49,906 nt of DNA from Amphritea pacifica (GCF_016924145.1 NZ_JAFFZO010000037.1:1-49906), one strand, 5' to 3'. Positions 35,174 through 43,710 are shown, numbered from the stretch's first letter. The notes: generated from the sequence alone by a model not told the origin. Numbers and translations are program-made.

Positions 35174-35518
35174 TTATTGCAGGAACTGTTCGATGTTGAG
35201 GGGCTTACTGTCGCCGAGCCACATAATATATTTGGTATGGTCGTCAAGGTCGTTGCCGGTAACCGGATGGATAAAGACAGTCAGTCCCTTACGATTAAGG
35301 ATTAGCCACGGCAGAACCTTGCCGATCTCCGGCGCACTGAAGGAGAGTTGGCAGCTCCATTCAGGGTGCGGGCCTACCAGTTTCTGGTGTACCCTGCCCA
35401 TCTCGACCCCCAGTGAATCGTGGGCCTTTTCGCACAGCTCAACCGCCTGGTTAAGACTGTTGGCATCGAAGTAGACGTGTGCATGATAGGCGGTGATCTT
35501 TGTCGTTACCTGAGTCAT
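35174..35518 (-). CDS. DOPA 4,5-dioxygenase family protein
   Basis: A 114-residue single-domain protein of the DOPA 4,5-dioxygenase family (PF08883). Candidate metal-binding histidines are in YHAHVYFD (H12, H14), VGPHPEWSCQLSF and LTVFIHPVTGNDLDDHTKYIMWLG. Plant and fungal relatives cleave L-DOPA in betalain synthesis, and bacterial relatives act on L-DOPA or caffeate in vitro. The physiological substrate in bacteria is usually unknown. It may act on a catecholic by-product of the aromatic pathways here, but it is not next to them. The ATG has AGGA 7 bases upstream. Confidence 0.88.
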   Translation of the reverse strand: MTQVTTKITAYHAHVYFDANSLNQAVELCEKAHDSLGVEMGRVHQKLVGPHPEWSCQLSFSAPEIGKVLPWLILNRKGLTVFIHPVTGNDLDDHTKYIMWLGDSKPLNIEQFLQ

Positions 35519-35715
35519 CTTTATTCCTGTGTTTCTGGCCGTTGCAGATAATAGAGTAAAGCATTTTACAGAAGCAATTGTTATCGAAAAACTGAATAGT
35601 GCTCAAAGAAAACAGATGGGTGTTAAAGTGTGCAATCTGAGATGCTATACAAACGGATCTGATCGATACACTATAGTTTCCCGAAACACGAAAATAATGA
35701 AATAGCAGGAATATG

Positions 35716-36144
35716 ATGAGTAAAACCTATCTGCAGGCATCACTGACACTGGATGCCGCTATGGTGATCGCCCAGGCTGCGATCAATCACGGTAATCAGC
35801 TGGGGATCAAGGTAAATGTGGTGGTAGTTGATAGTGCCGGTAATCGTCTGGTGTCACTACGGGAGCCAGGAGCGCCATTACCGGCGATGGATTTCGCTGA
35901 GAAAAAAGCATACACCGCTGCAAATTTCAGATCACCAACGGAGAAGTGGGCGGAACTGCTGGAGGGCAGGCCCATTGTAGCGAATGGTTTAGCACAGCAC
36001 CCAAAAGTGGCACTGTTCGGCGGTGGTTTGCCGGTGCTGGTGGATGGCAGTGTGGTGGGGGCAGTGGGCGTTGCCGGCGGCAAAGTACCAGAAGATCTGC
36101 AGTGCGCTGAAGCAGGGATAGAAGCGCTTAATGGGCTGAGCTGA
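35716..36144 (+). CDS. GlcG/HbpS-family protein
   Basis: A 142-residue protein of the GlcG/HbpS (PF03928) family. It has TLDAAMVIAQAAINHGNQLGIKVNVVVVDSAGNRLVSLRE, a central helix AMDFAEKKAYTAANF, and the glycine-rich strand pair GGLPVLVDGSVVGAVGVAGG with a final acidic helix. Streptomyces HbpS binds haem and senses redox; GlcG accompanies glycolate oxidase. Neither context is present here. It has no signal peptide, so it is cytoplasmic. The second of two adjacent ATGs is preferred for spacing from AGGA. A gene of unknown function follows after 14 bases. Confidence 0.85.
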   Translation: MSKTYLQASLTLDAAMVIAQAAINHGNQLGIKVNVVVVDSAGNRLVSLREPGAPLPAMDFAEKKAYTAANFRSPTEKWAELLEGRPIVANGLAQHPKVALFGGGLPVLVDGSVVGAVGVAGGKVPEDLQCAEAGIEALNGLS

Positions 36145-36158
36145 GGCGGAGTTCCATT

Positions 36159-36542
36159 GTGTCAGGCTGGTTCCGTCGACTGAAAAAACAGACCTTGAAA
36201 AAACTGATCATGATCGATACCGGCTACCATAGCCATCATCTGTCGACGACTCTGCTTGAACGTGGTGGGTTTTCCATATTGGCATTTATCGATGAAGAAC
36301 CGTGGAATCACCTCAATCTGATGAACGGCGCAAAAATTCACTATCCCAGTGAGTTGCTGGCGCTGGCAGAGAAAAGCAGGGCTGATGCTGTTATTAAATT
36401 GACTGGAAAGGGGTGGCAGCCAGCCAGTGACTGTGTCTCAGAACTGCAGAAAAAGGGCATAGCGTATATCACGCTGGATGTGGCGATAGCGCCGGATGAA
36501 CAGTTAAATATTATTGTGGAGCGTTTATCAGCTGAGCGATGA
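36159..36542 (+). CDS. Hypothetical protein with PglD-N-like Rossmann fold
   Basis: A 127-residue protein. After a short basic start (RRLKKQTLKKL) it has an alternating strand-helix pattern: LIMIDTGYHSHHLSTTLLERGGFSILAFIDEEP, HYPSELLALAEKSRADAVIKLTGKGW, and AYITLDVAIAPDEQLNIIVERL. This resembles the nucleotide-binding-like N-terminal domain of PglD-type sugar acyltransferases, without the left-handed helix that carries catalysis, so it is probably a binding or regulatory domain. A GTG start with GGAG 6 bases upstream is used. It is likely cotranscribed with the GlcG/HbpS gene. An 8-bp inverted repeat (ACTGGCTC / GAGCCAGT, 36548-36573) follows immediately. Confidence 0.65.
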   Translation: MSGWFRRLKKQTLKKLIMIDTGYHSHHLSTTLLERGGFSILAFIDEEPWNHLNLMNGAKIHYPSELLALAEKSRADAVIKLTGKGWQPASDCVSELQKKGIAYITLDVAIAPDEQLNIIVERLSAER

Positions 36543-36547
36543 AGACG

Positions 36548-36573
36548 ACTGGCTCTCTTAGCGGTGAGCCAGT
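36548..36573. other. Inverted repeat between convergent small genes
   Basis: ACTGGCTC (36548-36555) and GAGCCAGT (36566-36573) enclose a 10-base loop. It has no T tract on either strand. It overlaps the last codons of the 60-residue protein gene and follows the stop of the PglD-N-like gene, so it may act as a weak shared terminator. Confidence 0.5.
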
Positions 36574-36740
36574 GGTCCTGGAATGAATTCAGGCAGTTCA
36601 GCAGAAAACAGGTTGGTCATTTGTTTAGCGATATAAGAAAACGTTTCAAGCAGATATTCTGCACGCATGCGCTCAGCTTCTGCAACAATTTTATTCAGGT
36701 CATAATCAGCAGATTGATCGGTATATATGTACTTGCTCAT
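36558..36740 (-). CDS. Small protein with an EAERMRAEY helix motif (RSP_7527-like)
   Basis: A 60-residue protein, mostly one amphipathic helix: YDLNKIVAEAERMRAEYLLETFSYIAKQMTNLF, then a short proline-containing tail. The pattern of a tyrosine, then EAERxRAE and a hydrophobic face ending in an aromatic residue, recalls the small RSP_7527/DUF1127-related proteins of alphaproteobacteria. This assignment is tentative. The start at 36740 is favoured because AAGGA sits 8 bases upstream; an ATG at 36746 is closer than usual. The frame has normal codon use and a clear ribosome binding site, which is why I accept it. Its end overlaps the hairpin at 36548-36573. Confidence 0.6.
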   Translation of the reverse strand: MSKYIYTDQSADYDLNKIVAEAERMRAEYLLETFSYIAKQMTNLFSAELPEFIPGPLAHR

Positions 36741-36905
36741 GGTCATATTCCTTTAAATGTTTAAGATAGAGGCTATTTTAGACTTTGGTCTGACACCATA
36801 CAAACGAGTATTTTTTGAAGAATAGATTAGAAAAACTCATCATTTCAGTGGGTCAGTCAACCAGTCAATAGTAGTGGGGTTGAAGAGGGCTGGACGATAG
36901 CTATT

Positions 36906-36941
36906 CGAATTATTCTATTGCTATCGACATAGAATGATTCG
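36906..36941. promoter_or_regulatory. Inverted repeat operator candidate upstream of the MFS gene
   Basis: CGAATTATTCTAT (36906-36918) is followed after 10 bases by ATAGAATGATTCG (36929-36941); 12 of 13 positions pair, plus one T-G. Each arm also contains a small palindrome of the form GAATNATTC, and the two centres are about 24 bases apart. It lies between the divergent small-protein and MFS genes, 85-120 bases before the MFS start. Confidence 0.5.
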
Positions 36942-37025
36942 TCTCCCCCTGATTAGCTCACTATAATTGTCACTCAGTTCCGCTTTTGTCATTCACCGCT
37001 TCAATCTCTTTAAGACAGGTTTATT

Positions 37026-38201
37026 GTGACCAGAATACTGCGTAAGTTTTTTCTGCCAGTGGTTTGCCCCTCTGCTATTGTGTCCATTGTGCAGCAGGCG
37101 ATGCTGGTTGTTTTACCTCTCTATGTGCTGGCTATTGGAGGAACACTGGCACAATCGGCGATGATTATTGGCCTGAAAGGTATCGGGATGATGCTGGCGG
37201 ATCTGCCTGCGGGATTGCTGCTGGCGCGTTTCGGTGATAAACGGGTGATGCTTGGTGCCGCGTTTGCCTCTGTCGTAGCACTGCTGCTGATGTCTCAGTT
37301 TCCGACGATGCCTGTATTAATCTCAACAGCACTGCTACTTGGTCTGGCACACGGTAGCTGGCTGGTGGGGCGTATCTCTTTCATTACCGACGCCTCGTCT
37401 ATCGAAGAGCGGGGCAGAGTGATGGCCCTGTCAGCCGGAACCATTCGCCTGGGTAATGTTATCGGCCCGTTATTGGCAGGTATGCTAATTGCCGCACAGG
37501 GCTATCAGGTAACACTGGCAGTGTTCGCTATCTGCTCGTTGCTGGTGGTGTTGTGTGTTGCGCGCTGGGTTTCCTATACAAAACCTCAGGGGCATGACAG
37601 TCACAGCGTTATCGCACTGCGTGATGCCCTTGTCGATAACCGTAAGGTGTTTCTGACGGCGGGTGTTGCCTCATTTGCACTCATGCTGGTGCGCTCTTCA
37701 AGGGCGCTTCTGCTGCCTCTGACAGGGGCGGCCCTGATGCTGGATGAAACCAGCATCGGTATCGCCATCTCAGCGGGAGCCATCATTGACACGCTGCTGT
37801 TTTATCCGGCCGGTAGTCTGAGTGATCGTATTGGCCGTAAACCCATCTTTATCACCAGTCTTGTGCTGCTGGGTATGAGTATCGGCCTGTTGCCGTTAGC
37901 CGAGGGGTTGTGGAGCCTCATCCTGATCGCTTCGCTGATGGGCCTGGGTAATGGTGTTTCCGCAGGCGTGATTATGACTATGGGCTCGGATCTGGCGCCT
38001 CAGAAAAATCGTGGGGGCTTTATCGGCATCTGGCGTTTGTTTGCTGACGTGGGGGTAACTTCAGGGCCGTTAATCATTGGTTTTATGGTTAAGCTGGCTG
38101 GCCTGGCCGTGGCTACTTGTAGTATTGGCCTTCTTGGGCTGTTGGGCAGTGCGTTTGTGGTCAAAGCCGTTGCTGAAACGCATCGTGAACCGGCTGAGTA
38201 A
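37026..38201 (+). CDS. MFS transporter, drug-efflux-like
   Basis: A 391-residue inner-membrane protein with twelve predicted membrane helices. The loop between helices 2 and 3 carries the MFS motif in the form GLLLARFGDKRVML, and its half-repeat is SLSDRIGRKPIFI between helices 8 and 9. Helix 5 contains RLGNVIGPLLAGMLIAAQG, the proline- and glycine-rich motif seen in many exporters. Substrate unknown; there is no adjacent biosynthetic or catabolic partner. A GTG start is used. It appears monocistronic. The inverted repeat at 36906-36941 upstream suggests a repressor-controlled promoter. Confidence 0.88.
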   Translation: MTRILRKFFLPVVCPSAIVSIVQQAMLVVLPLYVLAIGGTLAQSAMIIGLKGIGMMLADLPAGLLLARFGDKRVMLGAAFASVVALLLMSQFPTMPVLISTALLLGLAHGSWLVGRISFITDASSIEERGRVMALSAGTIRLGNVIGPLLAGMLIAAQGYQVTLAVFAICSLLVVLCVARWVSYTKPQGHDSHSVIALRDALVDNRKVFLTAGVASFALMLVRSSRALLLPLTGAALMLDETSIGIAISAGAIIDTLLFYPAGSLSDRIGRKPIFITSLVLLGMSIGLLPLAEGLWSLILIASLMGLGNGVSAGVIMTMGSDLAPQKNRGGFIGIWRLFADVGVTSGPLIIGFMVKLAGLAVATCSIGLLGLLGSAFVVKAVAETHREPAE

Positions 38202-38383
38202 AGGGGCAGACTGTCAGCTTCTTACGTTATGGCAGCCTCCGGTCATCTCATGTGTTCAGCCGCTGCTGATATAGATTTTGCCTTACCCGTTTACTGAATA
38301 AATTTGATATAGCTGCCTGCAGTGTTTTCGGGGAGTGAGAAATACCATCACCATAAACAGTTTTGCGGGGAGGGGAAGGTGAT

Positions 38384-38408
38384 AAAAAGGCCTCTGAATG
38401 AGGCCTTT
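38384..38408 (-). terminator. Terminator of the ligJKUI operon
   Basis: The stem AAAGGCCTC / GAGGCCTTT (38386-38394 / 38400-38408) has a 5-base loop and a T run on the minus strand (complement of 38384-38388). It is about 70 bases past the ligI stop. A second inverted repeat (CACTGAT / ATCAGTG, 38411-38433) lies between this terminator and ligI. The rest of the 277-base gap after the MFS gene shows nothing else. Confidence 0.8.
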
Positions 38409-38478
38409 GTCACTGATACCAATTGCATCAGTGAGGGACATGGATGATTCGGTCACCCTGATGCTTTGCTGAAAGAGA

Positions 38479-39351
38479 TTATTTATCCCAGTACAGACGC
38501 ATCGGGTTATCAATCAGCAGCGCCTGTTGCAGTTCTGCTGTTGGTGCAATCAGTGGGATAACGTCAACCAGCTTGCCATCATCCGGCACATGGGATTTCA
38601 TGTTGGGGTGCGGCCAGTCGGTGCCCCACAGAACCCGGTCCGGGAACTTCTCAACCAGGGTGCGGGCAAAGGGGACTACATCGCTGTAATCCGGTGCCTG
38701 CAGGGTCAGACGCTCGGGGCAGCTGACTTTAGTCCAGACGTTAGGATTTTCAGCCATCAGGCTGATAAAGCGCTGGAAGTCTTCGTGATCAATGCCATTG
38801 GCAACATCCGGACGACCCATATGGTCAACGACGATGGTGGTGTTCAGCTGTTTCAGAAACGGGATCAGATCTTCAAGATCCGGCGCTTCGAAGTAAACAA
38901 CAATATGCCAGTCAAGCTGTTTGATCTTCTCAGCAATACTGAGGAAGACCTCTTTGGGGGTGGTATCGACCAGCCGCTTAACAAAGTTGAAGCGAACTGC
39001 ACGAACACCGGCCTCATGCATCTGTTTCAGTTCTTCCATGCTAATAGCAGGATCAACAACGGCTACACCACGTGCCAGCTCGCCGGCTGTATTCAGCGCA
39101 TCAATCAGGGCCGCGTTATCAGTGCCGTGACAGGATGCCTGTACGATGACATTGCGTGCAAAGCCAAGATAATCACGCAGGGCAAACAGTTGCTCTTTAG
39201 AGGCATCACAGGGGGTGTATTTGCGTTTAGGATGATAGGGGAATTTATCTGCAGGTCCAAATACGTGGCAGTGGGCATCGACCGCACCGGCAGGTACTTT
39301 AAATTCTGGCTTGCTGGGGCTGGCATGGAATGGAAGGTAATCTGCGTCCAT
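38479..39351 (-). CDS. ligI: 2-pyrone-4,6-dicarboxylate hydrolase LigI
   Basis: The lactonase that opens 2-pyrone-4,6-dicarboxylate to 4-oxalomesaconate in the protocatechuate 4,5-cleavage pathway. It is a 290-residue amidohydrolase-superfamily protein that needs no metal. The residues known in Sphingomonas LigI have counterparts: H27 and H29 (VDAHCHVFGP), Y46 (RKYTP), R120 and R126, Y153 (VVYFEAP), H177 and R180 (VVDHMGRPD), R214 (CPERL) and the catalytic aspartate D245 (WGTDWPHPN). It is the last gene of the operon ligJ-ligK-ligU-ligI, 47 bases after ligU. Confidence 0.95.
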   Translation of the reverse strand: MDADYLPFHASPSKPEFKVPAGAVDAHCHVFGPADKFPYHPKRKYTPCDASKEQLFALRDYLGFARNVIVQASCHGTDNAALIDALNTAGELARGVAVVDPAISMEELKQMHEAGVRAVRFNFVKRLVDTTPKEVFLSIAEKIKQLDWHIVVYFEAPDLEDLIPFLKQLNTTIVVDHMGRPDVANGIDHEDFQRFISLMAENPNVWTKVSCPERLTLQAPDYSDVVPFARTLVEKFPDRVLWGTDWPHPNMKSHVPDDGKLVDVIPLIAPTAELQQALLIDNPMRLYWDK

Positions 39352-39398
39352 TTTTAAGTCCTATTGTTGAGTTGGCAAAGGCGCGATTCGCTAAGGGT

Positions 39399-40457
39399 TC
39401 AGTTAGCAAAAACTTCGCCATCAAACAGTTTACGGGCGGTTCGTAAGATCGCAGCACTTTCTGCATCGCCCTGTTGATTCATTTTAAGAATCACGGTCAT
39501 CTCACCGATCGGATGTTCAACCGGCATCGTTTTAGTCGAGCCCTCGGGTATGTCCGCCAGTGCATGTGCCGGAGAGTCCGGCAGAATGCAGGCTGTCGCA
39601 ACGCTGACTGCACCCAGTACACCGATCGAAGCGTGGCAGCGATGGGGGATAAAGGTGCGGGTTGAGATTGAACCACCCTGGGTCGCCCGGCTGACCATGC
39701 TCATTTTAGGTACCGATTTGTGGGTGACATCACCCAGATTCATCATCGGGCCGGCCTGCAGGCGGATCGATTCGAGGCGGGATTTAAGCGCTTCATTCTG
39801 CTCCAGCTGCTCCCGGGATTCCGTGCCGCTAATACCCAGATCTTCAGCTCTCATGACCACGACCGGCATACCGTTATCGATACAGGTCACTGCTACGCCA
39901 TCGATGATATCGACCTGATTGCCGGTTGGCAGCAGGGCGCCGCAGCTTGAACCTGCAGTGTCCTGGAAGGTGACCGGGATGGCGCTGGCGGTTCCCGGAA
40001 CACCATCAATACAGGCATCACCCTGATAGCTGACTTTACCATTGGGGGTGTGTACTTCCTCAATGGCGATCTGTCCGGTATTCTCCATATAGATAGCCAC
40101 GGAGGTCTGATCCCCACTGATATCGACCAGACCGCGCTCAATTGCAAACGGGCCGACACCTGCGAGAATGTTACCGCAGTTCTGGGCGTCCGTGACGGTG
40201 GCCTGGTCAACAAATACCTGCAGAAACAGATAATCAACATCAACGCCGGGGCGTTGCGATTTTTTAACCACCGCCACTTTCGATGTCAACGGATCAGCGC
40301 CGCCGATACCGTCAATCTGACGCGGGTCCGGCGAACCCATGATGGTAAGCAGAAAGTTGTCCCGCTTCGTGGTATCAGATGGCAGGTCTTCTGCAAGGAA
40401 GTAAGCCCCTTTGGAGGTCCCCCCCCGCATCCACATACAGCGTGCTGAATCAGACAT
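39399..40457 (-). CDS. ligU: 4-oxalomesaconate tautomerase (GalD/LigU, PrpF family)
   Basis: A 352-residue PrpF-family isomerase that interconverts tautomers or double-bond isomers of 4-oxalomesaconate before hydration. It opens with the family signature [35 protein letters not shown] (near residue 95) contains the conserved cysteine. [20 protein letters not shown] and [21 protein letters not shown] follow. It is known as GalD in Pseudomonas putida gallate degradation and as LigU in Sphingobium; the two enzymes differ in the isomer they make, and sequence reading here cannot decide which. It overlaps ligK by 8 bases. Confidence 0.92.
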   Translation of the reverse strand: MSDSARCMWMRGGTSKGAYFLAEDLPSDTTKRDNFLLTIMGSPDPRQIDGIGGADPLTSKVAVVKKSQRPGVDVDYLFLQVFVDQATVTDAQNCGNILAGVGPFAIERGLVDISGDQTSVAIYMENTGQIAIEEVHTPNGKVSYQGDACIDGVPGTASAIPVTFQDTAGSSCGALLPTGNQVDIIDGVAVTCIDNGMPVVVMRAEDLGISGTESREQLEQNEALKSRLESIRLQAGPMMNLGDVTHKSVPKMSMVSRATQGGSISTRTFIPHRCHASIGVLGAVSVATACILPDSPAHALADIPEGSTKTMPVEHPIGEMTVILKMNQQGDAESAAILRTARKLFDGEVFAN

Positions 40458-41127
40458 ATTTCAGACCTTTCTCTTTCAGGCGTGGGCGCATGTTGTAGAT
40501 ATCCAGTCCCAGCTCACCATTTGCCATACGGACACGCTTTTCCTCTTCCCGTGCTTCCCGTGCCAGTGCTTCCGCCAGAACCTCTTCTGCTTCTTCACGG
40601 CGAACCACCACCACACCGTCGTCATCGGCGATGATGATGTCGCCCGGGTTGATGATCTCATCAGCGCAGACCATCGGGATATTGACTGAACCGAGCGTTT
40701 CTTTGATGGTGCCCTGGGCGAAAACATGTTTTGACCAGACAGGGAAATTCATCTTACGCAGATCACGGGTATCACGAACACCGCCATCAATGATCAGACC
40801 GACGACTCCACGAGCCTGTGCAGAGGTCGCCAGCAGATCACCAAAAAAACCAAAATTAGACGGAGAGGTCGGGGCAAACACCATAATATCGCCCGCCTGA
40901 CACTGCTCAATCGCAACGTGCATCATCCAGTTATCGCCTGCCGCTCCGGAGATGGTAATAGCAGAACCGGCAATAGTGACATCCATCTGAATCGGGCGCA
41001 GATGGTCGGCCAGCAGACCACGGCGGCCCTGTGCTTCATGTACGGTCGCAACGCCACATTTGCCGAGCGCTTCTATAACAGCGGGATCGGCGCGCTCAAT
41101 ATTTTGTACAACAACATTCTCTTGCAT
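40450..41127 (-). CDS. ligK: 4-carboxy-4-hydroxy-2-oxoadipate aldolase LigK (GalC)
   Basis: The final enzyme: a class II (divalent-metal) aldolase that splits 4-carboxy-4-hydroxy-2-oxoadipate into pyruvate and oxaloacetate, and commonly decarboxylates oxaloacetate too. It has 225 residues in the RraA-like fold. The motif [24 protein letters not shown] carries the substrate arginine and the metal-binding aspartate. Earlier it has [16 protein letters not shown] and [20 protein letters not shown]. The start has AGGAG upstream. It overlaps the ligU start by 8 bases and is 44 bases after ligJ. Confidence 0.95.
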   Translation of the reverse strand: MQENVVVQNIERADPAVIEALGKCGVATVHEAQGRRGLLADHLRPIQMDVTIAGSAITISGAAGDNWMMHVAIEQCQAGDIMVFAPTSPSNFGFFGDLLATSAQARGVVGLIIDGGVRDTRDLRKMNFPVWSKHVFAQGTIKETLGSVNIPMVCADEIINPGDIIIADDDGVVVVRREEAEEVLAEALAREAREEEKRVRMANGELGLDIYNMRPRLKEKGLKYV

Positions 41128-41171
41128 AACTGTTCTCCTAAATCATCAGGCCTGTATCGGGCGCGCTTTGA

Positions 41172-42188
41172 TTACTCGACAATTTTCAGACGGCTGAATA
41201 CCCGGCGGGCATTGCCTTCAAATATCATCTGTTTCTGTTCTGCTGAGAGCTTGCTGTTGTTATCGATATAACGCTTAGTGTCATCGAAATAGTGACCGGT
41301 TTCCGGGTCGATGCCGCGTACCGCACCGATCATCTCGGATGCGAACAGGATATTTTCTGTTGGAATAATATCCAGCAGCAGATCGATCCCTTTCTGGTGA
41401 TAAACACAGGTATCGAAATAGATGTTTTTCAGCGCTGAGATCTCAAGCGGTTCATAGCCCTGATCCTGCATCAGGCCACGGAAGCGACCCCAGTGGTAAG
41501 GCACTGCACCACCACCGTGGGGGATGATGATTTTCAGTTCAGGAAAATCTTTGAACACATCGGACATCACCAGTTGCTGGAAGCCGGTTGTATCCGCCCC
41601 CAGATAGTGGGAGCCGGTGGTGTGGAAGCAGTCATTACAGGAGGCACTCACGTGAATCATCGCGGGTACGTCCAGCTCACACATTTTTTCATACAATGGA
41701 TAAAAGGACCTGTCCGCCAGAGAGGCATCCTGCCAGTGACCACCGGAAGGATCCGGATTCAGGTTGCAGCCGATGAAGCCCATCTGCTCAACGGTACGCA
41801 CCAGTTCCGCAACTGACTTGGCCGGATCGACACCCGGCGATTGTGGCAGCTGAGCAACCGGGGCAAAATTTTTCGGAAACAGGTCGCAGACCCGTTTGAT
41901 CAGATCGTTCTGATGCTCGGTCCAGTACTGGCTGGTGTATTCATTGCCGATATGGTGACCCATCCAGCTGGCACGCGGAGAGAAAATGGTCAGGTCGGTG
42001 CCACGTTCCTGCTGCAGACGCAGTTGATTATTTTCGATACTTTCGATGATCTCATCATCACTGACGACGACGTTGCCTTTCTCACCTTTGAATGATGGGT
42101 CCTTAGCTATAGCCGCTTTTTGCTGCTCACGATATTCGCCAACGCCCGGGGGCGTTGTGGTGTAGTGTCCATGACAGTCGATAATCAT
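41172..42188 (-). CDS. ligJ: 4-oxalomesaconate hydratase LigJ
   Basis: An amidohydrolase-superfamily zinc enzyme that adds water to 4-oxalomesaconate, giving 4-carboxy-4-hydroxy-2-oxoadipate. The 338-residue protein starts MIIDCHGHYTTTPPGV, with metal-binding H6 and H8. Later metal or substrate positions are MIHVSASCNDCFHTTGSHYLGADT, LKIIIPHGGGAVPYHWGRFRG, and the late aspartate/glutamate segment ILFASEMIGAVRGIDP. The start at 42188 is preferred: homologues begin at the MIIDCHGHY position, and the upstream ATG at 42203 has its AAGG too close. It is the first gene of the minus-strand lig operon and divergent from a LysR-type regulator gene. Confidence 0.93.
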   Translation of the reverse strand: MIIDCHGHYTTTPPGVGEYREQQKAAIAKDPSFKGEKGNVVVSDDEIIESIENNQLRLQQERGTDLTIFSPRASWMGHHIGNEYTSQYWTEHQNDLIKRVCDLFPKNFAPVAQLPQSPGVDPAKSVAELVRTVEQMGFIGCNLNPDPSGGHWQDASLADRSFYPLYEKMCELDVPAMIHVSASCNDCFHTTGSHYLGADTTGFQQLVMSDVFKDFPELKIIIPHGGGAVPYHWGRFRGLMQDQGYEPLEISALKNIYFDTCVYHQKGIDLLLDIIPTENILFASEMIGAVRGIDPETGHYFDDTKRYIDNNSKLSAEQKQMIFEGNARRVFSRLKIVE

Positions 42189-42228
42189 CTTCGGTTCTCT
42201 CATACCTTGTTTATAGTGGTGCGCCTGA

Positions 42229-42244
42229 TTTACCTATAGGAAAA
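42229..42244. promoter_or_regulatory. Candidate LysR-type operator between ligJ and its regulator
   Basis: The near-palindrome TTTACCTATAGGAAAA has a perfect CCTATAGG core and the T-N11-A spacing usual for LysR-type sites. It lies about 45 bases upstream of ligJ in the divergent region. A related sequence, TTACGTATAG (43711-43720), lies about 80 bases upstream of ligC. Confidence 0.5.
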
Positions 42245-42411
42245 ACCTGAAAGGGGATTACCAGACAGGATGGTTCCACTTAGCAAAACGGGCAAACATA
42301 GCTTAAAGGTATTCTGAACGACCCGGTTGTGGCTATTCAGTTTTTAAAGTTATGGTATTAGTTTTTGAGATAGACTATGTTTTAGTGAACACTTTTCAGA
42401 GGGCGGTATAC

Positions 42412-43632
42412 GTGTTTGAAATACCAAATATAAGGCATCTCAGGGTTTTTCTGGAGGTTGTCGAGTGCAAAAGTATCAGTAAAGCATCAGAGCGTGTCTT
42501 CCTGTCGCAGCCTGCAATAACTCAGGCGATTGCAAAGCTTGAAACTGCACTGGGTGCTTCGCTGTTCAGTCGCCGCAGTGATGGTATGTATGTCAGTGAG
42601 TCCGGTGAGGTGTTTGCGCTTCGTGTTCAGCGAGCGCTGGATATGGTGCTTGAGGGGTTGCGTGGGGCCGTCAGGCTGGGGGGCAGTAAGTCCCAGCCAG
42701 CGCACCTTTTACAGATGTTGACAACGACTCAGTTGCGGGCGCTTATTGCGGTAACCGAGGCTCACAACTTTAGTATTGCAGGCCGGAATCTGGGTATCTC
42801 TCAATCTTCGCTACACCGTGCTGCGCGAGAGCTGGAAGCGCTTCTGGGCGTGGTTTTATTTGAGAAGACCAGCACCGGTATCAGTTCAAGCAAAGCGGCC
42901 AGGGCATTAGCCCGCGCCTGTAAACTGGCCTTTTCGGAAATTAGTCAGGGCCGGGATGAGGTCGATGCGCTGCATAACCGCGAAGTGGGGCAGTTAGTGA
43001 TCGGTAGTATGCCCCTGGCGCGGACTTCATTGTTGCCAAAGGCGATTATCGAGTTTTCCCGGCGCTTTCCCGATTTCAGAATCCGGGTTAACGATGGTCC
43101 CTATGATGATCTTTTATACCATCTGCGGCATGGCGATATTGATCTGCTGCTTGGTGCGTTGCGCTTTCCTGTACCCGCTGATGATGTGATTCAGGAGGAG
43201 CTGTTTTCTTCCCCTGTTGAGATAGTCGCAAGGCCGGGTCATCCTCTCTGTAGTGATCGCAATGTGTCATTGGAAACGCTGCAAAAATATCCATGGGTGG
43301 TGCCGGGGAAAGGCACGCCAACACGGGCTATCTTTGAGTCGACGTTTACCGAAGCGGGGTTAGACGTTCCCTCCCGGCTGGTGGAAACCGGTTCTCAGAT
43401 TCTGGTTCGCTCGCTGCTGATGGGCAGTGATCGCCTGACAATGATCTCCGAGCATCAGATTCAGCATGAGCTTTCTACAGGCGTTTTTAAGACAGTTCCT
43501 TATGAGGTTGAGCACGCATACAGACCTATAGGTATCAGTGTCAGGAATAACTGGAAGCCAACAACTACGCAGTCTGTATTCATAAATCTGCTCAACGATA
43601 CAGACCATGGAGTGGATCTTGATGATCAGTGA
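42412..43632 (+). CDS. LysR-family regulator with two tandem HTH domains
   Basis: A LysR-type transcription factor of 406 residues, longer than the usual 300 because the DNA-binding domain occurs twice. HTH 1 is about residues 5-75 (LRVFLEVVECKSISKASERVFLSQPAITQAIAKLE, LGASLFSRRSDGMYVSESG). HTH 2 is about 100-165 (LRALIAVTEAHNFSIAGRNLGISQSSLHRAARELE, LGVVLFEKTSTGISSSKAA). The ligand-binding domain (about 185-395) has the LysR pattern: GQLVIGSMPLARTSLLPKAIIEF, GDIDLLLGALRF, PWVVPGKGTPTR. A GTG at 42412 with GAGGG 8 bases upstream is preferred; an ATG at 42352 lacks a ribosome binding site. It is divergent from the ligJ operon and upstream of ligC, so it very probably controls both. Confidence 0.9.
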   Translation: MFEIPNIRHLRVFLEVVECKSISKASERVFLSQPAITQAIAKLETALGASLFSRRSDGMYVSESGEVFALRVQRALDMVLEGLRGAVRLGGSKSQPAHLLQMLTTTQLRALIAVTEAHNFSIAGRNLGISQSSLHRAARELEALLGVVLFEKTSTGISSSKAARALARACKLAFSEISQGRDEVDALHNREVGQLVIGSMPLARTSLLPKAIIEFSRRFPDFRIRVNDGPYDDLLYHLRHGDIDLLLGALRFPVPADDVIQEELFSSPVEIVARPGHPLCSDRNVSLETLQKYPWVVPGKGTPTRAIFESTFTEAGLDVPSRLVETGSQILVRSLLMGSDRLTMISEHQIQHELSTGVFKTVPYEVEHAYRPIGISVRNNWKPTTTQSVFINLLNDTDHGVDLDDQ

Positions 43633-43710
43633 TAAAACTGATTCTATGCAAAAAATGAATAATATTACCGGTTATTTAATTATCCTGCTCTGATAACCAG
43701 TGTTAGCTTG

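Noticed and set aside
38527-39357. A 276-codon plus-strand frame opposite ligI
   Set aside because: LigI has all catalytic residues on the minus strand; the antisense product shows no recognisable fold.
39399-40457. Calling this gene prpF (methylaconitate isomerase)
   Set aside because: It belongs to the PrpF family but lies in an overlapping operon with ligK and ligI, so 4-oxalomesaconate is the better substrate call.
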